Below, in pieces: positions 1 to 5,940 of a stretch of 6,830 bases of DNA. The stretch's first letter is position 1; each line of letters begins with the position of its first letter. The DNA lies in contig CAMJTZ010000101.1 of the NCBI GenBank assembly GCA_946408865.1, positions 1-6,830 of the forward strand, written 5' to 3'. The position numbers and the translations under genes are program-made. The DNA is from an uncultured Clostridia bacterium (GTDB lineage: Bacteria; Bacillota_A; Clostridia; Christensenellales; Aristaeellaceae). The notes beneath the pieces were generated by a model. It was given only the letters and a program-made list of their open reading frames with translations. It ran no database searches and was not told where the DNA came from.

Positions 1-196
1 CTTTAGCCTTCTTGTCCGGCTGCTCATATTCCTTCCGTCCTGTTGTTTCAATATCAGCGGAATTCCCCGTTCCTGCCGCTCCGGCGAGTGCAGGAATCCG
101 GCTGTGATGGCATGTGCTGAGATCGGGAATTCCTCCCGGATAATATATCATATCAGTCTGGATTTGTCATGTACGGATGTACTCTTTCAGGACGGC
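1..196 (-). promoter_or_regulatory. Leftward promoter and leader of an off-window gene
   Basis: No confident gene is visible in this stretch. Read on the minus strand it has a good sigma-A-type promoter: ATGACA (170 down to 165), a 17-nt spacer, and TATATT (147 down to 142). Each hexamer matches consensus at 5 of 6 positions. Transcription would start near 135 and run off the left edge. An inverted repeat, CGGGA-ATTCC-TCCCG (124-138), sits over the expected start point and could be an operator or a 5' hairpin. A minus-strand ATG at 27-25, close behind a purine-rich stretch (GGAAGGA), opens a frame of nine codons (MSSRTRRLK) to the edge. This may be the start of the driven gene, but nine codons are too few to call. 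The promoter is seen in the sequence; the operator and gene start are inference. Confidence 0.5.
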
Positions 197-226
197 TTGA
201 CAGGGGTCCCGCAGGCCCGTTATACT
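197..226 (+). promoter_or_regulatory. Strong sigma-A-type promoter for the hydrolase-aldolase unit
   Basis: TTGACA at 197-202 is a perfect -35. TATACT at 221-226 matches the -10 consensus at 5 of 6 positions, and the spacer is 18 nt. Transcription would start near 233 and leave a leader of about 90 nt before the ATG at 323. The -35 lies only 26 bp from the -35 of the leftward promoter, so the two form a divergent pair. Confidence 0.65.
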
Positions 227-322
227 GACCTCGCTTTTCCCTGTTTGTTGAACTTTCGCAAATCTGCATAGGATGTTTTTCCCTCAGCGATCATACATTC
301 GAATAAAGAAAGGATGACTGCC

Positions 323-1468
323 ATGCAACTGATCCGGAACACCCTCAGCCGCTTTGTTTCCTCCGGCCAGATTGCCGGATGCGCCGTCAGGATCCTCCGG
401 AAGGACGAGGTCCTTTACGAAGGCAGCTTCGGCTATGCGGATATTGAAAAGAAAGTGGAGATGTCCTCCGAAGACACAATCTTCCCCATCGCCTCCATGT
501 CCAAGGTCGTTACGGTGGCAGCCATAATGCAGCTGTATGAGCAGGGCCTGTTCAAGATGTGGGATCCGGTCAGCGAATATCTTCCGGGATTCAAATCCCC
601 GAAAATTGCGAGGGAAAACCCGGACGGATCCTATGAGATCGTGGATGCCAAAGGCGAAGTAACCATGCGCCAGCTGTTCACGATGACCAGCGGCGTCCCC
701 TATGGCTGGGGAGATACGGCCGCCGGCCGGATTCGGGCCGAAAAGGAAAAGGAATACATGGCATCCGGGGAGCCCTTCCCGGGTACTGTGGCATATGCCA
801 ACCTGGTAGGCCAGCTTCCCCTCGCCTTTGAGCCGGGGGAAAAATGGATGTATGGCTTTTCCATTGACGTGCTCGGCGCCGTGGTCGAAGTGCTGACCGG
901 CAAGTCCCTGGGCGAATACATGAAGGAAAACATCTTCGATCCGCTGGGCATGAAGAACACCGGGTTCTTTGTTCCCGCGGAAAACCACAGCCGCATCGCC
1001 ACGCTGTACCATATCAATGACGGCATGAAGCCGGAGCAGCGGAGCTATCCTTCCGCAAAGCCGGAGTTTGAAAGCGGCGGAGGCGGCCTGTTCTCCACCG
1101 TGCCGGATTATTCCCGTTTCGCCCAGATGCTGCTGCACGGCGGCACGCTGGACGGCGTGCGGATCCTCGGCCGCAAGACCGTTGACCTGATCTCCACGGA
1201 CCATCTGACGCCGGAGCAGCGGAAAAGCGACTGCTGGGATACGCAGCGCGGCTATGGCTACGGCCTGGGTGTCCGGGTCATGACCAATCCGGAGCTGGCC
1301 GGCATCAACGGTTCCGTCGGTGAATGGGGCTGGGACGGCGCCTTCGGCAACTGGTTCTGCGTGGACCCGAAGGAAGAACTGACCTGCGTCTACCTGACCA
1401 CCAACCTTCCCGGGGATCATTACCGGTTTGTCCCGAAGCTGATGGCTTCCATGTACGCATCCCTGTAA
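323..1468 (+). CDS. Serine hydrolase, beta-lactamase/class C-like (family VIII esterase or S12 peptidase type)
   Basis: A 381-residue penicillin-binding-protein-fold hydrolase. The catalytic motif SMSK puts the nucleophile at Ser58 and the general base at Lys61. Tyr177 (in WMYGFS, about residues 175-180) fits the second catalytic motif, the Tyr of YxN/YxS. EWGWDGAFG (334-342) stands where class C enzymes have KTG and family VIII esterases have a W-x-G motif. The conserved GGGGLFST segment is at 252-259. There is no signal peptide, so it is probably cytoplasmic, which favours an esterase or peptidase over an antibiotic-resistance beta-lactamase; the natural substrate cannot be inferred. The start at 323 is preferred because AAAGGA (309-314) lies 8 nt upstream. 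The in-frame ATG at 314 overlaps that ribosome site. The aldolase gene follows after 28 nt and is probably cotranscribed. Confidence 0.9.
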   Translation: MQLIRNTLSRFVSSGQIAGCAVRILRKDEVLYEGSFGYADIEKKVEMSSEDTIFPIASMSKVVTVAAIMQLYEQGLFKMWDPVSEYLPGFKSPKIARENPDGSYEIVDAKGEVTMRQLFTMTSGVPYGWGDTAAGRIRAEKEKEYMASGEPFPGTVAYANLVGQLPLAFEPGEKWMYGFSIDVLGAVVEVLTGKSLGEYMKENIFDPLGMKNTGFFVPAENHSRIATLYHINDGMKPEQRSYPSAKPEFESGGGGLFSTVPDYSRFAQMLLHGGTLDGVRILGRKTVDLISTDHLTPEQRKSDCWDTQRGYGYGLGVRVMTNPELAGINGSVGEWGWDGAFGNWFCVDPKEELTCVYLTTNLPGDHYRFVPKLMASMYASL

Positions 1469-1482
1469 TTTCTCATCTTCAG

Positions 1483-1488
1483 AAGGAG
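1483..1488 (+). promoter_or_regulatory. Ribosome binding site deciding the aldolase start
   Basis: AAGGAG lies 2 nt before the ATG at 1491 but 8 nt before the in-frame ATG at 1497. The second spacing is normal, so translation probably starts at 1497 and the first two codons of the longer reading are not used. Confidence 0.7.
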
Positions 1489-1496
1489 ATATGAAA

Positions 1497-2534
1497 ATGG
1501 TATCCTTTGAGAGCGATTATATCGCCGGAGCGCATCCGGATATCCTCCGGCGCCTGGCGGAAACCAACCTGGAGCCGCTGCCCGGATACGGCTCGGATCC
1601 TTACTGCGAACGCGCAAAGCAGAAAATCCGGGACTGCGTCGGCCTGCCGGATGCGGAAGTCGCCTTCCTTGCCGGCGGCACGCAGACCAACGCCGTCGTC
1701 ATCTCGACCCTGCTTGCGGACTGGGAAGGCGTCCTGGCCGCGAAAACCGGCCATATCAGCTCCCATGAAGCCGGAGCGATTGAGTTCACCGGCCATGAGG
1801 TGCTGGAACTTCCGCAGCGGAACGGAAAGATCGATCCGGAAGATCTGCGCGCATATCTCGCCGCGTATTTCGCGGATGAGAACCATGAACATATGACCTT
1901 TCCCGGCATGGTTTACCTGTCCCATCCCACCGAATACGGCACCCTGTATTCGAAGGCGGAGCTGCAGTGCATCGCGGAGCTCTGCAGGCAGTACCGTCTC
2001 CCCCTGTATATGGACGGAGCCCGCCTGGCCTATGGTCTCATGAGCCGGGAGACCGATCTGTCCCTCCGGGATATCGCGGAACTCTGCGACGTGTTTTATA
2101 TCGGCGGTACCAAGGTCGGCGCCCTGTGCGGGGAAGCCGTTGTTTTCACGAAGGGAAACATGCCGAAGCATTTCCTGACCTCCGTTAAAAAAAGAGGCGC
2201 GCTTCTTGCGAAGGGCCGCCTCCTGGGGGTTCAGTTTGATGCGCTTTTCACCGATGATCTGTATTTCCGGATCGGACAGCACGCCATCGATATGGCGGAA
2301 AAGCTGAAGCAGATCCTTTCCGCCCGCGGGCTGCCGCTTTCTGTGCACTCCCCGACCAATCAGCAGTTTGTCATCCTGGAAAACAGGCAGATGGAACAGC
2401 TCCGGAAAAAAGTTGCTTTCAGCTTCTGGGAAAAACTCGACGAAACGCGCACAGTCGTCCGCTTCGCGACCGGCTGGTCCACCTCGGACAGTGACCTGCA
2501 AGCCCTGGATGACGCGCTTTCCTCACTTTCCTGA
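1497..2534 (+). CDS. ltaE: PLP-dependent threonine aldolase / beta-eliminating lyase family protein
   Basis: A 345-residue fold-type I PLP enzyme of the aromatic beta-eliminating lyase/threonine aldolase family, the usual length for low-specificity L-threonine aldolase, which splits threonine or allo-threonine into glycine and acetaldehyde. Visible family features are AGGTQTN (59-65, phosphate-binding loop), His86 in GHISSHEAG (the position of the histidine that stacks on the cofactor), YMDGARL with Asp173 and Arg176 (contacts to PLP and substrate), and GGTKVGALCGEA with Lys206 as the Schiff-base lysine. Arg322 in VVRFATGW probably binds the substrate carboxylate. All key residues are present, so the enzyme should be active. 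It is cytoplasmic. It lies 28 nt behind the serine hydrolase gene and probably shares its promoter. Its last 12 bp overlap the convergent msrA. Family is certain; L-threonine as the true substrate is inference. Confidence 0.92.
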   Translation: MVSFESDYIAGAHPDILRRLAETNLEPLPGYGSDPYCERAKQKIRDCVGLPDAEVAFLAGGTQTNAVVISTLLADWEGVLAAKTGHISSHEAGAIEFTGHEVLELPQRNGKIDPEDLRAYLAAYFADENHEHMTFPGMVYLSHPTEYGTLYSKAELQCIAELCRQYRLPLYMDGARLAYGLMSRETDLSLRDIAELCDVFYIGGTKVGALCGEAVVFTKGNMPKHFLTSVKKRGALLAKGRLLGVQFDALFTDDLYFRIGQHAIDMAEKLKQILSARGLPLSVHSPTNQQFVILENRQMEQLRKKVAFSFWEKLDETRTVVRFATGWSTSDSDLQALDDALSSLS

Positions 2535-3023
2535 GGATTCGCCCAGCTGAAAGTATTTCGGGGGGATATGGCAGTATCCTCCCGGATTTTTATCCAGGTA
2601 TTTCTGGTGGTATTCCTCCGCCGGGAAGAAATACCGGAGCGGCTGCACCTCAACGGCAAATGCCTTTCCGGCTGCCTTTTCCTGCCGGCTGTATTCCGCC
2701 CGGATCTCCTCCTGCTGTTCTTCTTCGGTATAGTAGATCCCGGTCCGGTACTGAATCCCGGTATCGTGTCCCTGGCGGTTGACGGAAACCGGATCGATCA
2801 CCATGAAGTAATACTCCAGCAGCTTCGTCAGGGAGATCCGCGTTTCGTCATAGTCGATGCGCACGGTCTCCGCGTGGCCGCTGTTCCCGCACACATCCTT
2901 GTAGCTCGGCGAGGTTTCCGGGCCGTTCGCGTACCCGACCTCCGTCCGGATTACGCCGTCAAACTGGTCGAAAAACTTCTGGGTTCCCCAGAAACATCCG
3001 CCTGCAAGATAGATTGTTTTCAT
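2523..3023 (-). CDS. msrA: Peptide methionine (S)-S-oxide reductase MsrA
   Basis: A 166-residue MsrA, which reduces the S epimer of methionine sulfoxide in proteins, normally with electrons from thioredoxin. The signature GCFWG is at residues 9-13 with catalytic Cys10. GHAE (49-52) supplies the conserved active-site Glu52. The block DPVSVNRQGHDTGIQYR (77-93) is typical of the family, and Cys151 in GGYCHI is the likely resolving cysteine. The start at 3023 gives MKTIYLAGGCFWG, which matches where MsrA proteins usually begin; AGGAG (3039-3035) lies 11 nt upstream. A longer reading from an ATG at 3065 adds 14 unconserved residues and also has a fair ribosome site (AAGGA), so the start is not fully settled. 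No signal peptide is seen, so it is cytoplasmic. It converges on the aldolase gene and diverges from the thioredoxin-like gene. Confidence 0.95.
   Translation of the reverse strand: MKTIYLAGGCFWGTQKFFDQFDGVIRTEVGYANGPETSPSYKDVCGNSGHAETVRIDYDETRISLTKLLEYYFMVIDPVSVNRQGHDTGIQYRTGIYYTEEEQQEEIRAEYSRQEKAAGKAFAVEVQPLRYFFPAEEYHQKYLDKNPGGYCHIPPKYFQLGESSGK
2557..2591 (+). terminator. Intrinsic terminator of the hydrolase-aldolase unit, inside msrA
   Basis: A 12-bp stem with two G-T wobbles pairs 2557-2568 (TTCGGGGGGATA) with 2575-2586 (TATCCTCCCGGA) around the 6-nt loop TGGCAG. TTTTT follows at once (2587-2591). It begins 22 nt after the aldolase stop codon and reads as a terminator only on the plus strand. 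The whole element lies within the coding part of msrA on the opposite strand. Confidence 0.7.
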
Positions 3024-3100
3024 TCCGTTTCCGTCTCCTGTCTCTGCATTTTCATTCCCGCACATCTTATCATATCCTTCCGGTGAAGAGAAGCCGATTC

Positions 3101-3130
3101 TTGCCGGATCCCGGGAGGGTATGATAGAAT
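3101..3130 (+). promoter_or_regulatory. Extended -10 promoter for the thioredoxin-like gene
   Basis: TTGCCG (3101-3106, 4 of 6 match), an 18-nt spacer and TAGAAT (3125-3130, 5 of 6 match). The TG at 3122-3123 gives an extended -10 (TGATAGAAT). Expected transcription start is near 3137, leaving a leader of about 40 nt. A TATGAT at 3074-3069 on the other strand could be the msrA -10, but I find no good -35 for it. Confidence 0.5.
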
Positions 3131-3178
3131 AACCGCGTTATATGGTTGAATTGATTTCCGGAAAGGATGGAAACACTG

Positions 3179-4033
3179 ATGAGAAAATTATTCGCTTTCA
3201 TACTGGTGCTGGTGCTCCTGTGCGCGTCTTCTTCCGCGGTTCTCGCGGACAGCAAAGCCCCCGGCCTGGGCGACAAAATGCCTGATTTCTCCGTCACAAC
3301 GATAGACGGAAGCAAGTTCACGCTCTCCGAAGTCCTGAAGGAAAAGCAGCTGGTGCTGGTGAACCTGTGGTTTTCCGGCTGCACGCCCTGCCGGCTGGAG
3401 TTTCCCTTCATGCAGGCTGCCTGGGAAAAGTACCAGGACCGGGTCGCCGTCGTGGCCCTGTCGGTTGATCCGCGCGACACCCCGGCTGTGCTCCGGGAGT
3501 ATACGAAAGATGTGGGAATGACCTTCGCGGTGGGACAGGACACGCCCGGCCTGTCCGAAACATTCCATATCTTTTCCTACCCCACCACCATGCTGGTGGA
3601 CCGTTTCGGCAATATTGTTTATATCGGCGCCGGCAGCATCCTGGATGAAGGGGTCTTCACTTCCCTTTTCGATCAGTTCCTCGGGGAAGATTATTCGGAA
3701 ACCAGAATCCAAGCTACTCCGGCCGTTTCCCCGGAAAACCGCTACAGCGTTCTCTTCCTGGATAAGGACTATCACGGCGTGGCGGACTGCTCTGTTTCCT
3801 TCTGCACGGATACGAGCTGTGTTCCGGTGACTTCCAACGCGCAGGGCGCGGCCGTCTTTGACGGTGAGCCGCAGGAATATCACATCCAGCTGGTCGATTA
3901 TCCGGAAGAATATACCCAGCTCTACATCGGCAATATAGAAGACGACTGGAAGGTCGGAGAAGACAAAGATTTCTATACAAGCAAAAAAGGCGGCATGATC
4001 ATCATCCTGATGTACAAAGATGGAGAAATCTGA
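3179..4033 (+). CDS. Exported TlpA/ResA-like thioredoxin with extra C-terminal beta-rich domain
   Basis: A 284-residue protein. Residues 1-23 form a Sec signal peptide (MRK, a hydrophobic core, cleavage after VLA). Cys15 does not fit a lipobox because Leu precedes it, so the product is secreted or sits at the outer membrane face rather than being a lipoprotein. Residues 30-170 are a TlpA/AhpC-TSA-type thioredoxin fold with the redox motif WFSGCTPC (Cys68, Cys71) and the cis-proline loop SYPTTM (Pro135). Residues 185-284 add a domain that reads like a small Cna-B or carboxypeptidase-regulatory-like beta sandwich. It carries three cysteines (204, 209, 214) around FCTDTSC and a PEEY turn. The likely role is thiol-disulfide exchange outside the membrane. 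The start at 3179 is preferred because AAAGGA (3162-3167) overlaps the ATG at 3167. No CcdA-type membrane electron donor is visible in the window. Family is firm; the C-terminal domain assignment is inference. Confidence 0.88.
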   Translation: MRKLFAFILVLVLLCASSSAVLADSKAPGLGDKMPDFSVTTIDGSKFTLSEVLKEKQLVLVNLWFSGCTPCRLEFPFMQAAWEKYQDRVAVVALSVDPRDTPAVLREYTKDVGMTFAVGQDTPGLSETFHIFSYPTTMLVDRFGNIVYIGAGSILDEGVFTSLFDQFLGEDYSETRIQATPAVSPENRYSVLFLDKDYHGVADCSVSFCTDTSCVPVTSNAQGAAVFDGEPQEYHIQLVDYPEEYTQLYIGNIEDDWKVGEDKDFYTSKKGGMIIILMYKDGEI

Positions 4034-4141
4034 CGGAGAGCCCTCCCCGATTGTTTCCGGATTGCCCGATGATGCGTCGTTCGTAAAGCTGACAGAATCA
4101 TACCGGTTTCCCCGCGGGGAGAGCCGGGAGGAGGAAAAGCA
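4034..4141 (+). promoter_or_regulatory. Spacer before the kinase gene, with strong ribosome site
   Basis: This 108-bp gap shows no convincing promoter or terminator, so the kinase gene may be read from the thioredoxin promoter. AGGAGG at 4129-4134 is a perfect Shine-Dalgarno sequence 7 nt from the ATG at 4142. A 12-bp palindrome TCCCCGCGGGGA is at 4109-4120. CCTCCC at 4042-4047 is exactly complementary to GGGAGG at 4126-4131, so the transcript could fold over its own ribosome site. That fold is only inference. Confidence 0.4.
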
Positions 4142-4786
4142 ATGGATCTGCGCAATATGTATTTTGTCATCGGCACGTCCTACGCGGGTAAATCCACCGT
4201 CGTGAAAAACCTTGCGAAAAAGCATCATGGGATTGCCCTGGAGGAAAACTATCACGATGTGAAGCTTCCGGAGCTCGACAGCCGGGAGTTCCCCAATCTG
4301 ACCTATACCCGGGACCTGCAGGACTGGCATGAATTCATCCGGCGCACGCCGCAGGAATACGTCACCTGGCTGCATAACGTGAAAAAAGAGTGTGAAATCA
4401 TTGAACTTCAGCTCATTGAGGAACTGCTGGCAAAGCCGGAAGCGCAGGAAAAAAAGATCTTTGTGGATACCAATATCTGTATCGAAACCCTGCACCGGAT
4501 CTCGGATCCGCGGCACGTTCTGGTCATGATGGCCCCGCCGGAGGACGGCATCAACCGCTTCTTTGACCGGCCTGACGCAGAAAAGCAGTTTCTGTATCAG
4601 CTGATGCTGGAAGAGCCGGATCCGCAGGCCGCCCTGGACAATTACCGGGAAATGCTCACCCTGCTTCATTCAAAGGAGAGCTATGATGAGCTCCTGAACT
4701 CCGGTTTCCGGGTCATCTGGCGGGATGAAAACAGAAGCCAGGAGGAAACGGTCCTCCTGGCGGAAGAAGTCTTCGGGTTGCGTTAA
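4142..4786 (+). CDS. P-loop kinase-like protein of unknown substrate
   Basis: A 214-residue soluble protein. A Walker A loop lies at the N-terminus: GTSYAGKST (11-19), with Lys17 and Ser18 placed to bind nucleotide phosphates, straight after a hydrophobic beta strand (MYFVI). KKIFVDTN (104-111), with Asp109 after a hydrophobic strand, is a plausible Walker B equivalent. The region around 136-150 (GINRFFDRPDAEKQF) is rich in Arg and Asp, as in the lid of small-molecule kinases. Size and layout suit the nucleoside/shikimate/antibiotic kinase superfamily more than a DNA-acting ATPase, but I recognise no substrate-specific motif and give no gene name. Translation starts from a perfect AGGAGG site 7 nt upstream. 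It follows the thioredoxin-like gene by 108 bp and converges on the small membrane-protein gene. It could also be annotated as a generic AAA-family ATPase or a hypothetical protein. Confidence 0.8.
   Translation: MDLRNMYFVIGTSYAGKSTVVKNLAKKHHGIALEENYHDVKLPELDSREFPNLTYTRDLQDWHEFIRRTPQEYVTWLHNVKKECEIIELQLIEELLAKPEAQEKKIFVDTNICIETLHRISDPRHVLVMMAPPEDGINRFFDRPDAEKQFLYQLMLEEPDPQAALDNYREMLTLLHSKESYDELLNSGFRVIWRDENRSQEETVLLAEEVFGLR
4737..4761 (-). terminator. Probable terminator of the minus-strand three-gene unit, inside the kinase gene
   Basis: A perfect 10-bp, GC-rich inverted repeat pairs GCCAGGAGGA (4737-4746) with TCCTCCTGGC (4752-4761) around a 5-nt loop. Read on the minus strand it is followed by TTCTGTTTTC, an interrupted T tract. 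It begins 46 nt after the small gene's stop codon. On the plus strand no T tract follows. The broken T run makes it weaker than the opposite terminator. Confidence 0.45.
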
Positions 4787-4807
4787 TCCCCGGATTAAAG
4801 AAATCCC

Positions 4808-4975
4808 TTATCCCTTGTCATCATTCATATGACGCACACGATTGAAACGGTCCCGGAACGTAACAGCATCTTCTGTTACGTTCTTTTTTCCTGTCTTTTC
4901 TTTCCGGTACAGCCAGTACCCGACCGCAAGAACCGCTGCAATCAGAATCAGGATTACAATTGTTACAGGTCCCAT
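4808..4975 (-). CDS. Small single-span membrane protein (55 residues)
   Basis: A gene too short for most ORF filters. The product has 55 residues. After MGPV it forms one hydrophobic helix (about residues 4-23, ending in VGYWLY), followed at once by a basic stretch (RKEKTGKK, 24-31) and a hydrophilic tail ending at Gly55. By the positive-inside rule the N-terminus faces out and the charged tail lies in the cytoplasm. GAGGAG (4987-4982) lies 6 nt before the ATG, an excellent ribosome site formed by the Glu codons at the end of the upstream gene. Its start is only 3 nt past that gene's stop, so translation is probably coupled. There is no recognisable family; it could be a subunit or regulator of the six-helix protein encoded before it. 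The plus-strand terminator hairpin lies within its codons 31-40. Confidence 0.72.
   Translation of the reverse strand: MGPVTIVILILIAAVLAVGYWLYRKEKTGKKNVTEDAVTFRDRFNRVRHMNDDKG
4856..4889 (+). terminator. Strong intrinsic terminator of the thioredoxin-kinase side
   Basis: A perfect 11-bp stem pairs GAACGTAACAG (4856-4866) with CTGTTACGTTC (4873-4883) around a 6-nt loop CATCTT, followed by TTTTTT (4884-4889). It begins 69 nt after the kinase stop. On the minus strand no T tract follows, so it acts only on plus-strand transcripts. It lies wholly inside the coding region of the small membrane-protein gene. Confidence 0.88.
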
Positions 4976-4978
4976 GCT

Positions 4979-5923
4979 TCACTCCTCTTCCGGATTCGTT
5001 TCCGTTTCCGCGTTTTCTGTTTCCTCTGCTGAAGGATTCAGCGGGCGGTTGTCAAAAAAGTGCCTGTCAATCAGGTCCGCGTACGCGTCTCCCGGATTTT
5101 CCGGAAGGTAGCGGACCGTCACTTCCTGGCCGATGAAAGCTTTCCTGCCGAATTTCCGCGTGGTATATCGGGAAATCTCTGCCCGCGTTTCATACTGCAC
5201 GCCGTCCACCGCGTACCGGATCCGGGCGTGATTCTCTGTCACGGCGTCGTCATCCCGGTCGAGGTGTGTTTCTCCGACAATCTGGATAATCCGTCCTTCC
5301 GCCCGGCCGGTTTTCCTGCGCAGCGATACGGAGCGGCGGTAAGCCGCAAGAACCTTCGGGGCGCTGAAACCCGTAATCAGCATAACCAGATAACCGACTG
5401 CGATCCAGGTGTCCGGGCTGACCAGCTTGCTTTCGAAATCCCTGGCAATCCGGTAAACCATGTAGACGAACAGCACATCCAGCAGCACCCGGATGAGAAC
5501 GGCAAGGGCATGCTCAAACTTGGTGGTGCGGGACGCGAACCAGAAATAGAGCAGCATCGCGTACAGCAGCGCCAGGAAAGCGCCGGATGTAATCAGCGCG
5601 GACGTCATGGCGTGAATCGGCGGCAGCGCCTCCTGCAGGATGATCACAACCGCCAGCAGGCACAGCACCCCCTGGGAAAACACCAGCAGCGACGGACGCT
5701 TCCGGCGGATCAGCCTGTAAACCAGCCAGTTCAGGAGCACCGCGCCGAGCGCTGCCGGAAGAATCCAGAAGACTGCTGTTTCCGCCCGGCGTACCGCATC
5801 GCCCAGCGGCCGGGCCATCAGCCAGAGAATCGCCGCCGGAGCGAGCACATAAAGAAACAGGCCTTTCAGAATCATGTTCCGGAGGAGCGCCCTGCGGGAA
5901 GGCTGCGCGTCTTTCCTGTCCAT
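4979..5923 (-). CDS. Six-helix membrane protein with C-terminal DUF3592-like domain
   Basis: A 314-residue integral membrane protein of unknown function. After a short basic N-terminus (SRRALLRN) there are six likely transmembrane helices at about 18-36, 48-70, 79-96, 108-130, 139-158 and 172-194. A soluble domain at about 206-285 reads like DUF3592: a beta-rich unit with IRYAVDGVQYETRAEIS and the closing motif GQEVTVRYLPENPGDAYAD. The tail (298-314) is strongly acidic, with repeated Glu. With six helices and a basic N-terminus, both ends are probably cytoplasmic. The start at 5923 is preferred because GAGAGG (5935-5930) lies 6 nt upstream. An in-frame ATG at 5944 would overlap the previous stop as ATGA and add seven residues, but it has only a weak ribosome site. 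It sits between the coiled-coil gene and the small membrane-protein gene in one tight minus-strand unit. Confidence 0.85.
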   Translation of the reverse strand: MDRKDAQPSRRALLRNMILKGLFLYVLAPAAILWLMARPLGDAVRRAETAVFWILPAALGAVLLNWLVYRLIRRKRPSLLVFSQGVLCLLAVVIILQEALPPIHAMTSALITSGAFLALLYAMLLYFWFASRTTKFEHALAVLIRVLLDVLFVYMVYRIARDFESKLVSPDTWIAVGYLVMLITGFSAPKVLAAYRRSVSLRRKTGRAEGRIIQIVGETHLDRDDDAVTENHARIRYAVDGVQYETRAEISRYTTRKFGRKAFIGQEVTVRYLPENPGDAYADLIDRHFFDNRPLNPSAEETENAETETNPEEE

Positions 5924-5940
5924 ATCTGTCCTCTCTTTTG

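Noticed and set aside
314..322. Longer start for the serine hydrolase
   Set aside because: The ATG at 314 overlaps the ribosome site that is correctly spaced for the ATG at 323.
284..1420. A 378-codon open frame on the minus strand
   Set aside because: It is antisense to the serine hydrolase, whose catalytic motifs are intact, and looks like a by-product of GC-rich codons.
2429..2458. Terminator for msrA on the minus strand
   Set aside because: A 5-bp stem with an 11-nt loop ahead of a T run is too weak to call.
1479..2501. A 340-codon open frame on the minus strand
   Set aside because: It mirrors the aldolase gene, which has all its active-site residues; the antisense product has no family features.
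3221..3226. Lipoprotein signal at Cys15 of the thioredoxin-like protein
   Set aside because: Leu at position -1 does not fit a lipobox, and a good signal peptidase I site (VLA) follows.
3188..4669. A 493-codon open frame on the minus strand
   Set aside because: It lies antisense to the thioredoxin and kinase genes and crosses the gap between them. It shows no recognisable domain, while both plus-strand genes have clear motifs and ribosome sites.
4783..4798. Inverted repeat TTAATCC/GGATTAA at the kinase stop codon
   Set aside because: The 2-nt loop is too small and no T tract follows on either strand, so it is not a terminator.
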